The notes under the pieces were generated by a model that was not told where the DNA came from, did not search any database, and was given only the letters and a program-made list of their open reading frames with translations. Positions 46,585 to 55,283 of a stretch of 64,000 nt of DNA are shown in pieces (the first letter of the stretch is position 1; the number at the start of each line of letters is the position of its first letter). The DNA comes from an uncultured Oscillospiraceae bacterium (lineage in GTDB: Bacteria > Bacillota > Clostridia > Oscillospirales > Oscillospiraceae), in NCBI GenBank assembly GCA_944387095.1, contig CALXDP010000005.1, forward strand, positions 1-64,000, written 5' to 3'. Position numbers and translations under genes: made by a program.

Positions 46585-47493
46585 CTATTGGTTTTGTGTT
46601 GGGGCCGACAGAGCGCGCAGGCGCTCTGACAGCAGCCGGAAAAAGGCCTGGGTGACTTTGGATCTCACCTGGTACTTGGGCCAGACCAGGCTCATGCCGC
46701 ACTCCAGGGTGGGGAACAGGGGACGGAAGCACACTGCGCTGTCCTGGCCGGTGTTGATCAGATGGTTCAGGGTGAGGGCGTACCCCACCCCGGCCTCCAC
46801 GAGCAGCGCGGCGTTGTAGATCAGGTTATAGCTGGCCACCACGCGCAGCGCGGAGAAGTCATAGCCCAGCCACGGGGAGAGCTCAGCCTCCACATGGGAC
46901 TGCCGGGAGATCAGCAGGGGCAGTTCCCGCAGGATTTCCGGGGTGATGTATTCCTGGCCGGCCAGCGGGTTATCCTTGGGAATCACCAGGCCCCAGTGAT
47001 TTTTTGCCGGCAGGCGCAGGGAGTCATATTTCCCGGGAATGGTGGACCCCAGGATCAGGCCAAAGTCCAGTAGGCCCTTTTCCATGCGATCCAGCAGGTC
47101 GTCGGCATTGGCGCTGAACAGATGGAAGCGGACCTGGGGATACCGGGCTTGAAAGCGCTGCACCGCATCGGCGATTAGCGCCATGCCGTCGGTCTCTCCG
47201 CCGCCGATGTAGATATCCCCGGTGGTGATCAGCTCAGTCTCCCGCAGTTCCGACTGGGTCTTTTCCACCAGATCCAGGATCTCGTTGGCCCGCTTGCGCA
47301 GCAGGATGCCGTCCTCCGTCAGGGTGACGTGGCGGCTGCCCCGGACAAGCAGCGGCTTCCCGATCTCCTCTTCCAGGGCCATCAGCTGACGGGACAGGGT
47401 GGGCTGGGAGAGGTGGAGAGCCTGGGCTGCGCCGGAGATGCTCTCCTCCCGGGCCACGGTGAGAAAATACCGCAGGACGCGAAGTTCCATCAT
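46585..47493 (-). CDS. LysR family transcriptional regulator
   Basis: A 302-residue LysR protein with N-terminal HTH (LRYFLTVAREESISGAAQALHLSQPTLSR region) and an effector domain. Start is MMELRVLRYF; either Met (47493 or 47490) fits the GGGAGGG site. The longer frame to 47592 runs into the promoter. It is divergent from the amino-acid ABC operon and a T/A-rich LysR-type box overlaps that promoter, so it probably controls the transporter and the linked reductase. Effector unknown; cystine or another sulfur compound is one possibility by analogy with LysR-controlled Tcy systems. Confidence 0.88.
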   Translation of the reverse strand: MMELRVLRYFLTVAREESISGAAQALHLSQPTLSRQLMALEEEIGKPLLVRGSRHVTLTEDGILLRKRANEILDLVEKTQSELRETELITTGDIYIGGGETDGMALIADAVQRFQARYPQVRFHLFSANADDLLDRMEKGLLDFGLILGSTIPGKYDSLRLPAKNHWGLVIPKDNPLAGQEYITPEILRELPLLISRQSHVEAELSPWLGYDFSALRVVASYNLIYNAALLVEAGVGYALTLNHLINTGQDSAVCFRPLFPTLECGMSLVWPKYQVRSKVTQAFFRLLSERLRALSAPTQNQ

Positions 47494-47524
47494 AAATCCC
47501 TCCCACTGGGTTTCGTACGGGCAA

Positions 47525-47553
47525 AGCATAGCACCCCAGGACAGCGCTGTCAA
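47525..47553 (-). promoter_or_regulatory. Promoter of the LysR-reductase operon
   Basis: Perfect TTGACA (47553-47548), 17 nt, TATGCT (47530-47525) on the minus strand, about 30 nt upstream of the LysR start. Confidence 0.8.
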
Positions 47554-47584
47554 CCCCAAATCCATGCTTTTTAGGCATATAAAA

Positions 47585-47630
47585 ATATCCAATATAGGTA
47601 TTTGATATTTCGATTGCAGGAGATTATAAT
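47585..47630 (+). promoter_or_regulatory. ABC operon promoter overlapped by a LysR-type box
   Basis: TTGATA (47602-47607), 17 nt, TATAAT (47625-47630). ATATCCAATATAGGTAT (47585-47601), an ATA-N11-TAT dyad, abuts the -35, the usual activator position for LysR proteins. Confidence 0.75.
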
Positions 47631-47719
47631 CTGGAACGGATCGGAAGGGCTGTCCCCTGAACTGGGGCGCTCAAACGTGAAAAACCTGCGGGAAACCGGG
47701 GAAGGGGCGAGGAGAGCAT

Positions 47720-48397
47720 ATGATCAGTGAACGGCTCATGGAGATTATCCTGGACTCATTCTGGCAGATTCTGTTGCCCGGCCTGGCCGTGACCATCCCC
47801 CTGACGGCGGTATCCTTTTTCTTTGCCATGATCATCGCGGTGATCACCGCCATGGTACAGTTCGCCAAAATCCCGGTGCTGCGCCACATCGCCCGGTTCT
47901 ACATCTGGGTGGCCCGGGGCACGCCCCTTCTGGTGCAGCTGTTTGTGGTGTTCTACGGCCTGCCCGACCTGGGCATTATCCTGGAGCCCATCCCGGCGGC
48001 TGTCATCGTCTTCTCCCTCAATGAGGGAGCCTACTGCGCCGAAACGGTGCGGGCCTCCCTGGAGGCGGTGCCGGCGGGCCAGATGGAGGCGGGGCGGTGC
48101 GTAGGCATGAGCTATTTGCAGGTCATGGGGCGTATCGTGTTGCCTCAGGCCATGCGCATTGCCTTCCCCTCCCTGTCCAATTCTCTGATCGCCATGGTGA
48201 AGGACACCTCGCTGGCCTCCAACATCACGGTGACCGAGATGTTCATGGAGACCCAGCGCATTGCCTCCCGCTACACAGAGTTCCTGCCCCTGTATATCGA
48301 GGTGGGCCTGATCTACCTGCTGTTCTGTACGGTGCTCACCAAGGTGCAGCATGTGGTGGAGAAACGGCTGAGCACATATGGCGGAAAGGGGGGCTGA
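47720..48397 (+). CDS. Polar amino-acid ABC transporter permease
   Basis: A 225-residue HisM/GlnP-type permease with about five helices. The EAA region reads MEAGRCVGMSYLQVMGRIVLPQ. The first periplasmic segment ARGTPLLVQLFVVFYGLP is typical of cystine and polar amino-acid permeases. GAGGAGAGC precedes the ATG at 47720. It is first in a permease-ATPase-binding protein operon, unlike the other two amino-acid ABC systems in this window, which start with the ATPase or the binding protein. Confidence 0.9.
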   Translation: MISERLMEIILDSFWQILLPGLAVTIPLTAVSFFFAMIIAVITAMVQFAKIPVLRHIARFYIWVARGTPLLVQLFVVFYGLPDLGIILEPIPAAVIVFSLNEGAYCAETVRASLEAVPAGQMEAGRCVGMSYLQVMGRIVLPQAMRIAFPSLSNSLIAMVKDTSLASNITVTEMFMETQRIASRYTEFLPLYIEVGLIYLLFCTVLTKVQHVVEKRLSTYGGKGG

Positions 48398-48401
48398 AGG
48401 C

Positions 48402-49154
48402 GTGTTGGAGATCCGCGGTTTGAAGAAATCCTTCGGCAGCCTGGAAGTGCTGCGGGGCATTGACCTGACCGTCAACAAGGGAGATGTGGTGGCCATTTTG
48501 GGCAGCAGCGGCTCGGGCAAGACCACGCTGCTGCGGTGCCTGAACTTTTTGGAGGCCAGCGATGAGGGGACCATGGTCTTTGACGGTGAGACCTTCCAGA
48601 TGGCCCAGATGAGGAAAAAGGACGTCGCCCGGCTGCGGGCCAAGACCGCCTTTGTCTTTCAGGACTATAACCTGTTTCTCAATAAAACGGCATTGCAGAA
48701 TGTGACCGAAGGGCTGATCGTAGCCCGGAGGATGCCCAAGGATCAGGCGGTGGAGCTGGGCCGGCGGATGCTGGCCAAGGTGGGCCTGTCTGACCGGGAG
48801 GGGCACTATCCCAGCCAGCTGTCCGGTGGGCAGCAGCAGCGGGTGGCCATCGCCCGGGCCCTGGCCACCGACCCGGAGATCATCTACTTTGACGAGCCCA
48901 CCTCCGCCCTGGATCCGGAGCTGACAGGAGAGGTGCTCTCCGTCATGCGCAACCTGGCGGAGGAGGGGCGCACCATGCTGGTGGTCACCCACGAGATGGG
49001 CTTTGCCCGGCATGTGTCCAACCGGGTGGTCTTTATGGCAGAAGGGGACGTGGTGGAGTCCGGCGCGTCCCAGGATGTCTTTGACCACCCGCAGCAGGAG
49101 CGGACCCGGGCGTTCCTGCGCAATATTTACCAGGCCGGCGTGCCGGCCGACTGA
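48402..49154 (+). CDS. Polar amino-acid ABC transporter ATPase
   Basis: A 250-residue GlnQ-type ATPase with Walker A GSSGSGKT, signature LSGGQQQR and Walker [13 protein letters not shown]. The upstream ATG at 48378 overlaps the permease gene and lacks a ribosome-binding site. The GTG at 48402, four bases after the permease stop, follows a G-rich GGGGGGCTGAAGG stretch and gives the family start LEIRGLKKSFG, so it is preferred. It is followed by its binding-protein gene. Confidence 0.9.
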   Translation: MLEIRGLKKSFGSLEVLRGIDLTVNKGDVVAILGSSGSGKTTLLRCLNFLEASDEGTMVFDGETFQMAQMRKKDVARLRAKTAFVFQDYNLFLNKTALQNVTEGLIVARRMPKDQAVELGRRMLAKVGLSDREGHYPSQLSGGQQQRVAIARALATDPEIIYFDEPTSALDPELTGEVLSVMRNLAEEGRTMLVVTHEMGFARHVSNRVVFMAEGDVVESGASQDVFDHPQQERTRAFLRNIYQAGVPAD

Positions 49155-49186
49155 TATGAATGGGAGGAAAGAACGGAGTGAAAAGC

Positions 49187-50002
49187 ATGAAAAAGAAAAA
49201 GATTGCGGCGCTGGTTTTGGTGGGCGCCCTGAGCGCGCTGGCCCTGGCCGGCTGCTCCAACAGCGAAAATCAAGACCAGGCGGAGGGGGATCAGCTGGCC
49301 CGGATCCAGCAGAGCGGTGAGATCGTCATCGCCCTGGAAGGCACCTGGGCCCCCTGGAGTTTCCACGATGAGGAAGATAACCTCACCGGCTATGACGTGG
49401 AGGTGGGCCGGCTGATCGCCGAGCAGCTGGGGGTGGAGGCCACCTTCGTGGAGGGGAGCTGGGACGGCCTGTTCGCCGGGCTGGACTCCAGCCGGTACGA
49501 CATTGTGATCAACGGAGTGGGCGTGACCGAGGACCGGGCGGAAAAGTACGATTTCTCCACCCCCTACGCCTACAACCGCACGGTGGTCATCGTCCGGGGG
49601 GATAACGAGGACATCCAGTCCATGGAGGACCTGGAGGGCAAGACCACGGCCAACACCCTGGCCAGCACCTACGCCACGCTGGCGGAGGGCTACGGGGCCA
49701 CCAACACTGGCGTGGACGATTTGCTCCAGACCATCGAGCTGCTGGAGGCCGGTCGTATCGACGCCACCCTGAACGCCGAGGGTACCTATGCCTTCTACAT
49801 GAGCCAGCACCCAGACGCCGACATCAAGATCGCGGCCTATGCCGACCAGACGGAGGAGATCGCCATCCCCTTCCGCAAGGGAGAGGACTCGGCCAGTCTG
49901 CGGGAAGCGGTGAACGAGGCCCTGGATGAGCTGAGCCAGTCCGGGCAGCTGGCCCAGCTGTCCCAGCAGTTCTTCGGCATCGACATCTCCCAGGAGCCGT
50001 AA
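49187..50002 (+). CDS. Amino-acid ABC transporter substrate-binding lipoprotein
   Basis: A 271-residue family-3 binding protein. The lipobox is LAGC (cysteine about residue 22) after MKKKKIAALVLVGALSALA. The lobes show IVIALEGTWAPWSFHDEED, GYDVEVGRLIAEQLG and YDIVINGVGVTEDRAEKYDF. A GTG nine bases upstream (49178) is an alternative start. Last core gene of the LysR-associated transporter. The ligand is probably a polar amino acid; cystine is a possibility. Confidence 0.9.
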   Translation: MKKKKIAALVLVGALSALALAGCSNSENQDQAEGDQLARIQQSGEIVIALEGTWAPWSFHDEEDNLTGYDVEVGRLIAEQLGVEATFVEGSWDGLFAGLDSSRYDIVINGVGVTEDRAEKYDFSTPYAYNRTVVIVRGDNEDIQSMEDLEGKTTANTLASTYATLAEGYGATNTGVDDLLQTIELLEAGRIDATLNAEGTYAFYMSQHPDADIKIAAYADQTEEIAIPFRKGEDSASLREAVNEALDELSQSGQLAQLSQQFFGIDISQEP

Positions 50003-50047
50003 CGCATCAGCGGCGCGCCGGCTGGGCAGAAGAAAGGCGGAAGCGAT

Positions 50048-50335
50048 ATGTGGAAAGATCCATTGTCACCGGAGTCGGTGGAGCAGAACCTGAAGGACGC
50101 GGGCTGCCCTGGGAAATTTGTGGAGCGTTTCCTGGCCTGCTATGGCGACTGCACGCCGGAGGAACAGCTCCAGCTGCTCTACGGACAGCGCAAAGAGCTG
50201 CTGCGGCAGGTCCATGACTGCCAGAAAAAACTGGACTGCCTGGACTACCTGCGGGATCAGATCCGGAAGCGCGAGGCCGGGCGGGAGAAAAAAGCCGGCG
50301 CAGAGCCCAAAAAGGAAAAGGAAGAGGAAGAATAA
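50048..50335 (+). CDS. Small cytosolic protein of unknown function
   Basis: A 95-residue soluble protein. Residues 1-75 are helical with four Cys (in DAGCPGKF, LACYGDC, VHDCQKKLDC). The C-terminal 20 residues are a K/E-rich tail. Similar small proteins starting MWK(D/N)PLS are common as single genes in Clostridia, and none I know has an assigned role. It has a GGCGG site before the ATG and lies 45 nt after the binding-protein gene, ahead of the terminator, so it is probably co-transcribed. Confidence 0.75.
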   Translation: MWKDPLSPESVEQNLKDAGCPGKFVERFLACYGDCTPEEQLQLLYGQRKELLRQVHDCQKKLDCLDYLRDQIRKREAGREKKAGAEPKKEKEEEE

Positions 50336-50379
50336 GAATAAAGGGCCGGCTCCCCGGCGGAAATGAGAACAGATGAAAA

Positions 50380-50414
50380 GCATCCCCACGGCACGCCGCC
50401 GTGGGGATGCTTTT
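50380..50414. terminator. Bidirectional terminator
   Basis: A perfect 13-bp stem (50380-50392 with 50398-50410), ACGCC loop, TTTT on the plus strand and AAAA before the stem, serving the convergent small-protein and RhaD genes. Confidence 0.88.
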
Positions 50415-50426
50415 ATCTGGTTCTGC

Positions 50427-51239
50427 TCAGTCCAGGTATCCGGGCCGGACCTTCAGGCCAAATCGGGCTGCCACCTGGCGGAGCTGCTGGTCGGTGATGG
50501 CCTGCTTCCAGGGCAAATGGGCGATCTTCATGTAAATTCCGGCGCCCTTTTCCGCCGTTTCAATCAGGCCGAAGGCCTCGTCCAGACTGGCGCCGGCGGC
50601 GTAAATGCCGTGGTGGGCCCAGACTGCCAGGCGGGACAGGCGCATCTTTTCCGCGGTGGCCAGGCCAATCTCCCGGGTGCCGCACACCATCCAGGGCAGC
50701 ACGCCCACCCCGTCGGGAAAGACCATGACGCACTCGGTACACATCCGCCACAGGGTGCGGGTGAAGGCCCGCTCGTCCAGATCATGGACAAAGGTCATGG
50801 CCAGCAGGTTATCCGGGTGGCAGTGCAGAACGACCCGGTGGGCGGGATCTACCTGCAGACGGGCCATGTGGCTCATCAGATGGGCGGGCAGTTCGCTGGT
50901 AAAGCTGCCCCCGTCGGAGTAGCCCCACAGGAGCTGGGCGGCGTCACCATCATCGTTCAGCCGGAAAATGCCCAGATTGGCCTCTGGGTCGTCCGGGATA
51001 TTTTTGAAGTATTTTCCCGTTCCTGTGACCAGGAAGCAGCGCCCGGCCAGGGCGGGGGCCTGGAAGCCGGTGGGAATCTCCCGCAGGACGTGGCCACGGT
51101 CCAGATAGGGGGCGAGGGTTTCTTCGTCCAGCAGCAGGCTGATGTTGCCGGCGTTGCGCTCGTCCCAGCCAAGGCGGTACATATTCGTGGCAGTGCGTGC
51201 CATTTCAGTTAGAAACGGCGCGGTCAGAATATCTTTCAT
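50427..51239 (-). CDS. rhaD: Rhamnulose-1-phosphate aldolase
   Basis: A 270-residue class II aldolase. The base E116 (FTSELPAH), zinc ligands H139 and H141 (LHCHPDN) and H209/H210 (WAHHG) line up with E. coli RhaD E117, H141, H143 and H212. It splits rhamnulose-1-phosphate into DHAP and L-lactaldehyde. The ATG at 51239 (MKDILTAPFLTEMA) is chosen over an extension to 51287 that overlaps pepV. No rhamnose isomerase, kinase or transporter lies in this window, and the gene follows a dipeptidase gene, so the context is unusual. Confidence 0.9.
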   Translation of the reverse strand: MKDILTAPFLTEMARTATNMYRLGWDERNAGNISLLLDEETLAPYLDRGHVLREIPTGFQAPALAGRCFLVTGTGKYFKNIPDDPEANLGIFRLNDDGDAAQLLWGYSDGGSFTSELPAHLMSHMARLQVDPAHRVVLHCHPDNLLAMTFVHDLDERAFTRTLWRMCTECVMVFPDGVGVLPWMVCGTREIGLATAEKMRLSRLAVWAHHGIYAAGASLDEAFGLIETAEKGAGIYMKIAHLPWKQAITDQQLRQVAARFGLKVRPGYLD

Positions 51240-51279
51240 CGTACTCCGCACCTCTCTTCCCTGGGCTGGTTGGGACGGC

Positions 51280-52680
51280 TCAGCCACACAGATCGATGAT
51301 GATATGGGTAAACAGCTTGGCGGACAGCATCAGATCCTGGATGCGCACCCGCTCGTCCGCGCCGTGAAGGTGGGTGTCAAAACCGGGCAGGGTGCAGCCG
51401 AAGGCCACGCCGCCGGGAATGTCGTGGACATAGGTGCCGCCGCCGGTGGACAGGCATTCCCCCTTCAGCCCGGTGTACTGCTCATACCGCTTGAGCAGCG
51501 TCCGGACAAAGGGGCTGTCGGCAGGAGTGTGATGGGGCTTGTCCTGCTCCCCCCGGAAGGAAAAGCCCCGCGTCTCAAAGGCGGCCTTGGCCACCTGCAG
51601 GCAGTTTTCCTCGGTGGCGCACAGGGGGACCCGGCTGTCAAACTGGCCCTCCAGGCCGGTGTCCGTCACCTCCAGCAGCGTAAAGGCCACCGTGAGGGGG
51701 CCGGCCACCGGCTCCTCCTGGGCAATGCCCAGCGCACGGCCTAAGTAGTCGCCATGGGGCAGCAAGGCGTTCAGATCCTTCAGGGCGTCCTTGCAGGGGC
51801 CATCCGCCAGAGGCAGGGCACACAGCAGGGCCAGCAGACCGGTGATGGCATTGTTTCCGCCCTCCGGCCAGGCGGCGTGGGAGCCCTCGCCCTTGGCCCG
51901 GATGACGGTGAGGCTGCCCTCGTGGGAGAAGGTGAACATGATGCCAGTGCGGGCGGTGATGTCCCGGGCAAAGGGCTGGATGTCATACATGCTCAGCCCT
52001 TCCACCGCGGCGGATGCCTCCCCGGGCAGCACATTGATGCGCAAACCGCCGTGGAGCCAGCGCAGCCGGGGCAGCTGCTCCTGAAGGGGCCAGGCCCTGG
52101 AAAACACAGGCTTAAAGCCGCCCTTCTCTGTGTTGATGACCGGGAACCCAGCGTCGGGGGAGAAGGTGGCGGGGGCAAAGGGATTACGGGCGAAATACCA
52201 GGCGATGTCGGCGGAGCCGGACTCCTCGTTGGTGCCAAGGATCAACCGGCAGTTGGATTTCAGGGGGATGTCCAGGTCCTTGACCGCCTTCATGGCCAGC
52301 AGGCAGGCGGCGGCTGGCCCTTTGTCATCATCGGTGCCCCGGCCGAAGATCATGCCGTCCACCACCTTGGGGGAGAAGGGCTGGGTGACGCTCCAGCCCT
52401 CGCCGGGGGCCACCACGTCCAAGTGACATAGCAGGTGCAGGGCGTCCGGATGAGTGTTCAGGTCGGCGGTGCCCACATAGCCCTCGTGATTCTGTGTGGC
52501 CAGCCCCCACTCAGCGGCCAGCTTCAGCGCCTCATCCAGGGCCGCTGCCGGGCCGGGGCCAAATGGCGCGCCGGGGGCGGGGTCACCCTCCACGCTGTCA
52601 ATGGACACCAGGCGGCTCACGGCATCCACCAGAAGCGGCTCCTTGTCGGAAAAATAAGATTCGATCTGTTCCTTGTACAT
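51280..52680 (-). CDS. pepV: PepV-type dipeptidase (M20 metallopeptidase)
   Basis: A 466-residue M20 dipeptidase. Metal ligands are visible as H86-L-D88, D119 in GRGTDDDKG, E152-E153 in GTNEESGS, and the late His in HLHGADERV. The lid domain spans about 190-380. It releases amino acids from dipeptides in the cytosol. GAAGGAGATAT precedes the ATG at 52680; the extension to 52740 overlaps the promoter region. It sits between a YheO-type regulator and rhaD, behind its own promoter. Confidence 0.93.
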   Translation of the reverse strand: MYKEQIESYFSDKEPLLVDAVSRLVSIDSVEGDPAPGAPFGPGPAAALDEALKLAAEWGLATQNHEGYVGTADLNTHPDALHLLCHLDVVAPGEGWSVTQPFSPKVVDGMIFGRGTDDDKGPAAACLLAMKAVKDLDIPLKSNCRLILGTNEESGSADIAWYFARNPFAPATFSPDAGFPVINTEKGGFKPVFSRAWPLQEQLPRLRWLHGGLRINVLPGEASAAVEGLSMYDIQPFARDITARTGIMFTFSHEGSLTVIRAKGEGSHAAWPEGGNNAITGLLALLCALPLADGPCKDALKDLNALLPHGDYLGRALGIAQEEPVAGPLTVAFTLLEVTDTGLEGQFDSRVPLCATEENCLQVAKAAFETRGFSFRGEQDKPHHTPADSPFVRTLLKRYEQYTGLKGECLSTGGGTYVHDIPGGVAFGCTLPGFDTHLHGADERVRIQDLMLSAKLFTHIIIDLCG

Positions 52681-52766
52681 GGGTTCATATCTCCTTCGGA
52701 AAGGGATCGGTACATCATGGGTGGGACGCCTTTGCCCCACCCATGAAAGGGATATTGCGCTTTCTT

Positions 52767-52795
52767 ATTGTATCGGCTCGCTGTGTAAAAAGCAA
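52767..52795 (-). promoter_or_regulatory. Promoter of pepV-rhaD
   Basis: Minus-strand TTGCTT (52795-52790), 17 nt, TACAAT (52772-52767), about 90 nt before pepV. Confidence 0.6.
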
Positions 52796-52829
52796 GGGGA
52801 AACAGGGGAAAAAGAACGGGAAAGGAAAA

Positions 52830-53468
52830 TTATTCCTCTCCCGCGGAACCGGAGATCTCCCCCAAATACTTGTAGATGGTGTAGCGGGAGACCCCAAGAT
52901 GTTTGGCCACATAGGGCACCGACTTCCGGTAGGAGAAGGCGTTGCGCTGCTCCAGCATGGCCACCAGACGGGTGCGGTCCCGTTTGGTCAGCGCCTCCAC
53001 CGGCTTGCCCAGGCTGGTCAGGCACTGCTCGAACAGATCGGCCAGCTGCCGGGAATCCCCCTCCTGCCAGAGCGCGGACTGCAAGTCGGACTGGGCGCTC
53101 ATCAAGTCCACCAGGATGCGGTTGGCAAATACCAGGGAGGTATAGTCGAAGTTGATGCCCAGAGCCAGGTTATAGTCCTCCCCGATCATGTGGAAGGTGG
53201 AGGACTTGGTCTGACGGCCGTCCGGGGTGGTGGCGGCCAGGTTGACCTGGTCGGTGGTGGCGGCCTGCTCGTCCAGGGCCAGGCCGATGCCCATGATGTC
53301 CATGGTGGAGCCAACCTCCCGGCCAGAGACATGGCCGTTGTAGATGGACAGGATGGGGTGGGTGGGCACCCCCATGTCGTGGACCAGCGTCTCACAGGAG
53401 GAGCCGAACATCTCGGCGATCCCCCGGGCGGTACGGTCTAAAAACTCAAAAGCCTGGTCGCGGTTCAT
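52830..53468 (-). CDS. YheO/DauR-type transcriptional regulator (PAS-like plus HTH)
   Basis: A 212-residue regulator. Residues 1-120 form the YheO PAS-like domain (LVHDMGVPTHPILSIYNGHVSGREVG). The C-terminal 60 residues hold the HTH (KHLGVSRYTIYKYLGEI). Relatives include DauR, a repressor of D-arginine use; they respond to small amino-acid-like ligands. AAGGATG precedes the ATG. The promoter spacer contains a perfect 12-bp palindrome, suggesting autoregulation. Amino-acid ABC genes lie upstream and a dipeptidase gene downstream, so amino-acid supply is the likely theme. Confidence 0.87.
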   Translation of the reverse strand: MNRDQAFEFLDRTARGIAEMFGSSCETLVHDMGVPTHPILSIYNGHVSGREVGSTMDIMGIGLALDEQAATTDQVNLAATTPDGRQTKSSTFHMIGEDYNLALGINFDYTSLVFANRILVDLMSAQSDLQSALWQEGDSRQLADLFEQCLTSLGKPVEALTKRDRTRLVAMLEQRNAFSYRKSVPYVAKHLGVSRYTIYKYLGEISGSAGEE

Positions 53469-53502
53469 GGCGGCACATCCTTTTCAACAAATTGTCAACC
53501 TC

Positions 53503-53531
53503 AGTATAGCGCGTTTCCCGGGAAATGACAA
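53503..53531 (-). promoter_or_regulatory. Promoter of the YheO-type gene with palindromic operator
   Basis: Minus-strand TTGTCA (53531-53526), 17 nt, TATACT (53508-53503). The spacer holds the perfect palindrome TTTCCCGGGAAA (53514-53525). Confidence 0.75.
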
Positions 53532-53566
53532 GAAAAACCTCCTGGGCGGAGCCCGCCGCCCAGGAG
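53530..53566 (-). terminator. Terminator of the third amino-acid ABC operon
   Basis: A perfect 11-bp stem (53539-53549 with 53556-53566). On the minus strand it is followed by GGTTTTTCTT. It abuts the promoter of the next gene. Confidence 0.82.
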
Positions 53567-53577
53567 AGGGGAAGAGT

Positions 53578-54318
53578 CTATTGTGCCATAAACCGGGCGA
53601 GAAAATCCCGGGTGCGCGGTTGGGTGGGGTGGGTGAGCACCTGCTGGGGATCCCCTTGCTCGCAGATGACCCCGTCTGCCATGAACACCACATGGCTGGA
53701 CACATCCCGGGCAAAGGCCATTTCGTGGGTGACCACTAGCATGGTCATGCCATGGTTGGCCAGGTCCCGCATGACGGAGAGCACCTCACCCACCATTTCC
53801 GGGTCCAGGGCGGAGGTGGGCTCGTCAAAGAGCAGCACCTCCGGCTCCATGGCCAGGGCCCGGGCAATGGCCACCCGCTGCTTCTGACCGCCGGAGATCT
53901 GCCGGGGCTTGGCGTTGATGTAGGGGGCCATGCCCACCTGGTGCAGGTACTTCATGGCGTTTTCCCGGGCCTCGGCCCTGGACTTTTTCAATACCTTCAC
54001 CTGGCCCACCACGCAGTTGTCCAACACGGTCATGTTGTTGAACAGGTTGAAGGACTGGAACACCATGCCAACCTTGGAGCGGTACCGGGAGGGGTTGACC
54101 CCCTTGCCGGTGACGTCCTGTCCGTGGAAGAGGATCTGACCGCTGGTGGGGATCTCCAGCAGGTTGATACACCGCAGCAGGGTGGACTTGCCCGAGCCGG
54201 AGGTCCCGATGATGCTGGTCACATCCCCAGGGCTAACGGTGAAGTCGATGTCACGGAGCACCTCGTGGCCGCCAAAGGATTTGGAGAGATGCCGCACTTC
54301 CAAAATCGCGCCGCTCAT
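53578..54318 (-). CDS. Polar amino-acid ABC transporter ATPase
   Basis: A 246-residue GlnQ-type ATPase with Walker A GTSGSGKS, signature ISGGQKQR and Walker [13 protein letters not shown]. Its ATG overlaps the permease stop by one base (TAATG). It completes a binding protein-permease-ATPase operon and is followed by a terminator 11 nt after the stop. Confidence 0.92.
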   Translation of the reverse strand: MSGAILEVRHLSKSFGGHEVLRDIDFTVSPGDVTSIIGTSGSGKSTLLRCINLLEIPTSGQILFHGQDVTGKGVNPSRYRSKVGMVFQSFNLFNNMTVLDNCVVGQVKVLKKSRAEARENAMKYLHQVGMAPYINAKPRQISGGQKQRVAIARALAMEPEVLLFDEPTSALDPEMVGEVLSVMRDLANHGMTMLVVTHEMAFARDVSSHVVFMADGVICEQGDPQQVLTHPTQPRTRDFLARFMAQ

Positions 54319-55202
54319 TATCGCTCCCCCCTGTTCCGTCCGTGTTTCAGCGCCTGCCGGGTGCGCTCCCGCTCTTCCGTGCTGCGCTCGTCAAAGGGGG
54401 TGCCCCGACTGGGATGATTGTAGGTGCCGGCGGTCATGGTCAGCGCGTCGCCCTGCACCAGCTGGTAGCTGCTGCTGCCGTCCAGATGCCGCTCCAGCAG
54501 CCGCAGCAGGAAGGAGGCGATGAGGGTCATGGTGAGATAGCCGATCATCTCGATGGCGGCGGATTGGAAATACATGTTGTTGTTGCCCACGATGTTCCGG
54601 TGCTGGCCGAAGAACTCGATAAAGCCGATGACGAACATCACCGAGGTGTCCTTGATGTTGATGATGAAGTTGTTGCCGATCTGGGGAAGGATGTTCCGGA
54701 AGGCCTGGGGCAGAATGACGTTGGTCATGGCCTGCACGTGGGTCATGCCGATGGCCTTGGCCCCCTCGGTCTGGCCCGGGTCGATGGAGATGATGCCCCC
54801 CCGCACCGACTCGGCCATGTAGGCGCCGGTGTTGATGGATACCACGATGATGGCGGCCAGCCACAGCCCGCTGTTGCCCCGGAACATGATCTGCTGGTCG
54901 GTGAAGTAGGGCAGGCCGTAGTAGATGAACACCGCCTGAAGCACCATGGGGGTGCCCCGGAATACCTCTACATAGATCCGCACGATCACCCGGATGAACT
55001 TGAGCACAAAGCGCTTGAGGAGGGGATCGTTTTTGGTGTAGGGGATGGTGTTCAGGATGCCGCACAGCAGGCCGATGAGGCAGCCAATGACGGTGGCTGC
55101 CACCGCCAGGATCAGGGTGCTGCGGATGCCCACCAAGTACCGGTCCCAGTACTGCATCCAGAGGGCGGCCATGTCCTGGCCCAGTTCAATGAATTTATCC
55201 AT
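54318..55202 (-). CDS. Polar amino-acid ABC transporter permease with charged tail
   Basis: A 294-residue HisM/GlnP-type permease, longer than the usual 215-240. The core has the EAA region [22 protein letters not shown] and the coupling segment [18 protein letters not shown]. About 45 extra C-terminal residues after the last helix are polar and charged ([22 protein letters not shown] region). GAAAGGAG precedes the ATG. A hairpin separates it from the upstream binding-protein gene. Confidence 0.9.
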   Translation of the reverse strand: MDKFIELGQDMAALWMQYWDRYLVGIRSTLILAVAATVIGCLIGLLCGILNTIPYTKNDPLLKRFVLKFIRVIVRIYVEVFRGTPMVLQAVFIYYGLPYFTDQQIMFRGNSGLWLAAIIVVSINTGAYMAESVRGGIISIDPGQTEGAKAIGMTHVQAMTNVILPQAFRNILPQIGNNFIINIKDTSVMFVIGFIEFFGQHRNIVGNNNMYFQSAAIEMIGYLTMTLIASFLLRLLERHLDGSSSYQLVQGDALTMTAGTYNHPSRGTPFDERSTEERERTRQALKHGRNRGER

Positions 55203-55232
55203 GGGGGAGACGCGCTCCTTTCTGACACAAGG

Positions 55233-55264
55233 CCCTCCACCCGGCGCTCAGGCCAGGTGGAGGG
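55233..55264 (-). promoter_or_regulatory. Hairpin between binding-protein and permease genes
   Basis: CCCTCCACC (55233-55241) pairs with GGTGGAGGG (55256-55264). No T run on the minus strand, so partial attenuation or 3' end protection is likely, as in the first ABC operon. Confidence 0.6.
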
Positions 55265-55283
55265 TGTGCGGTGGTGTGAAAGC

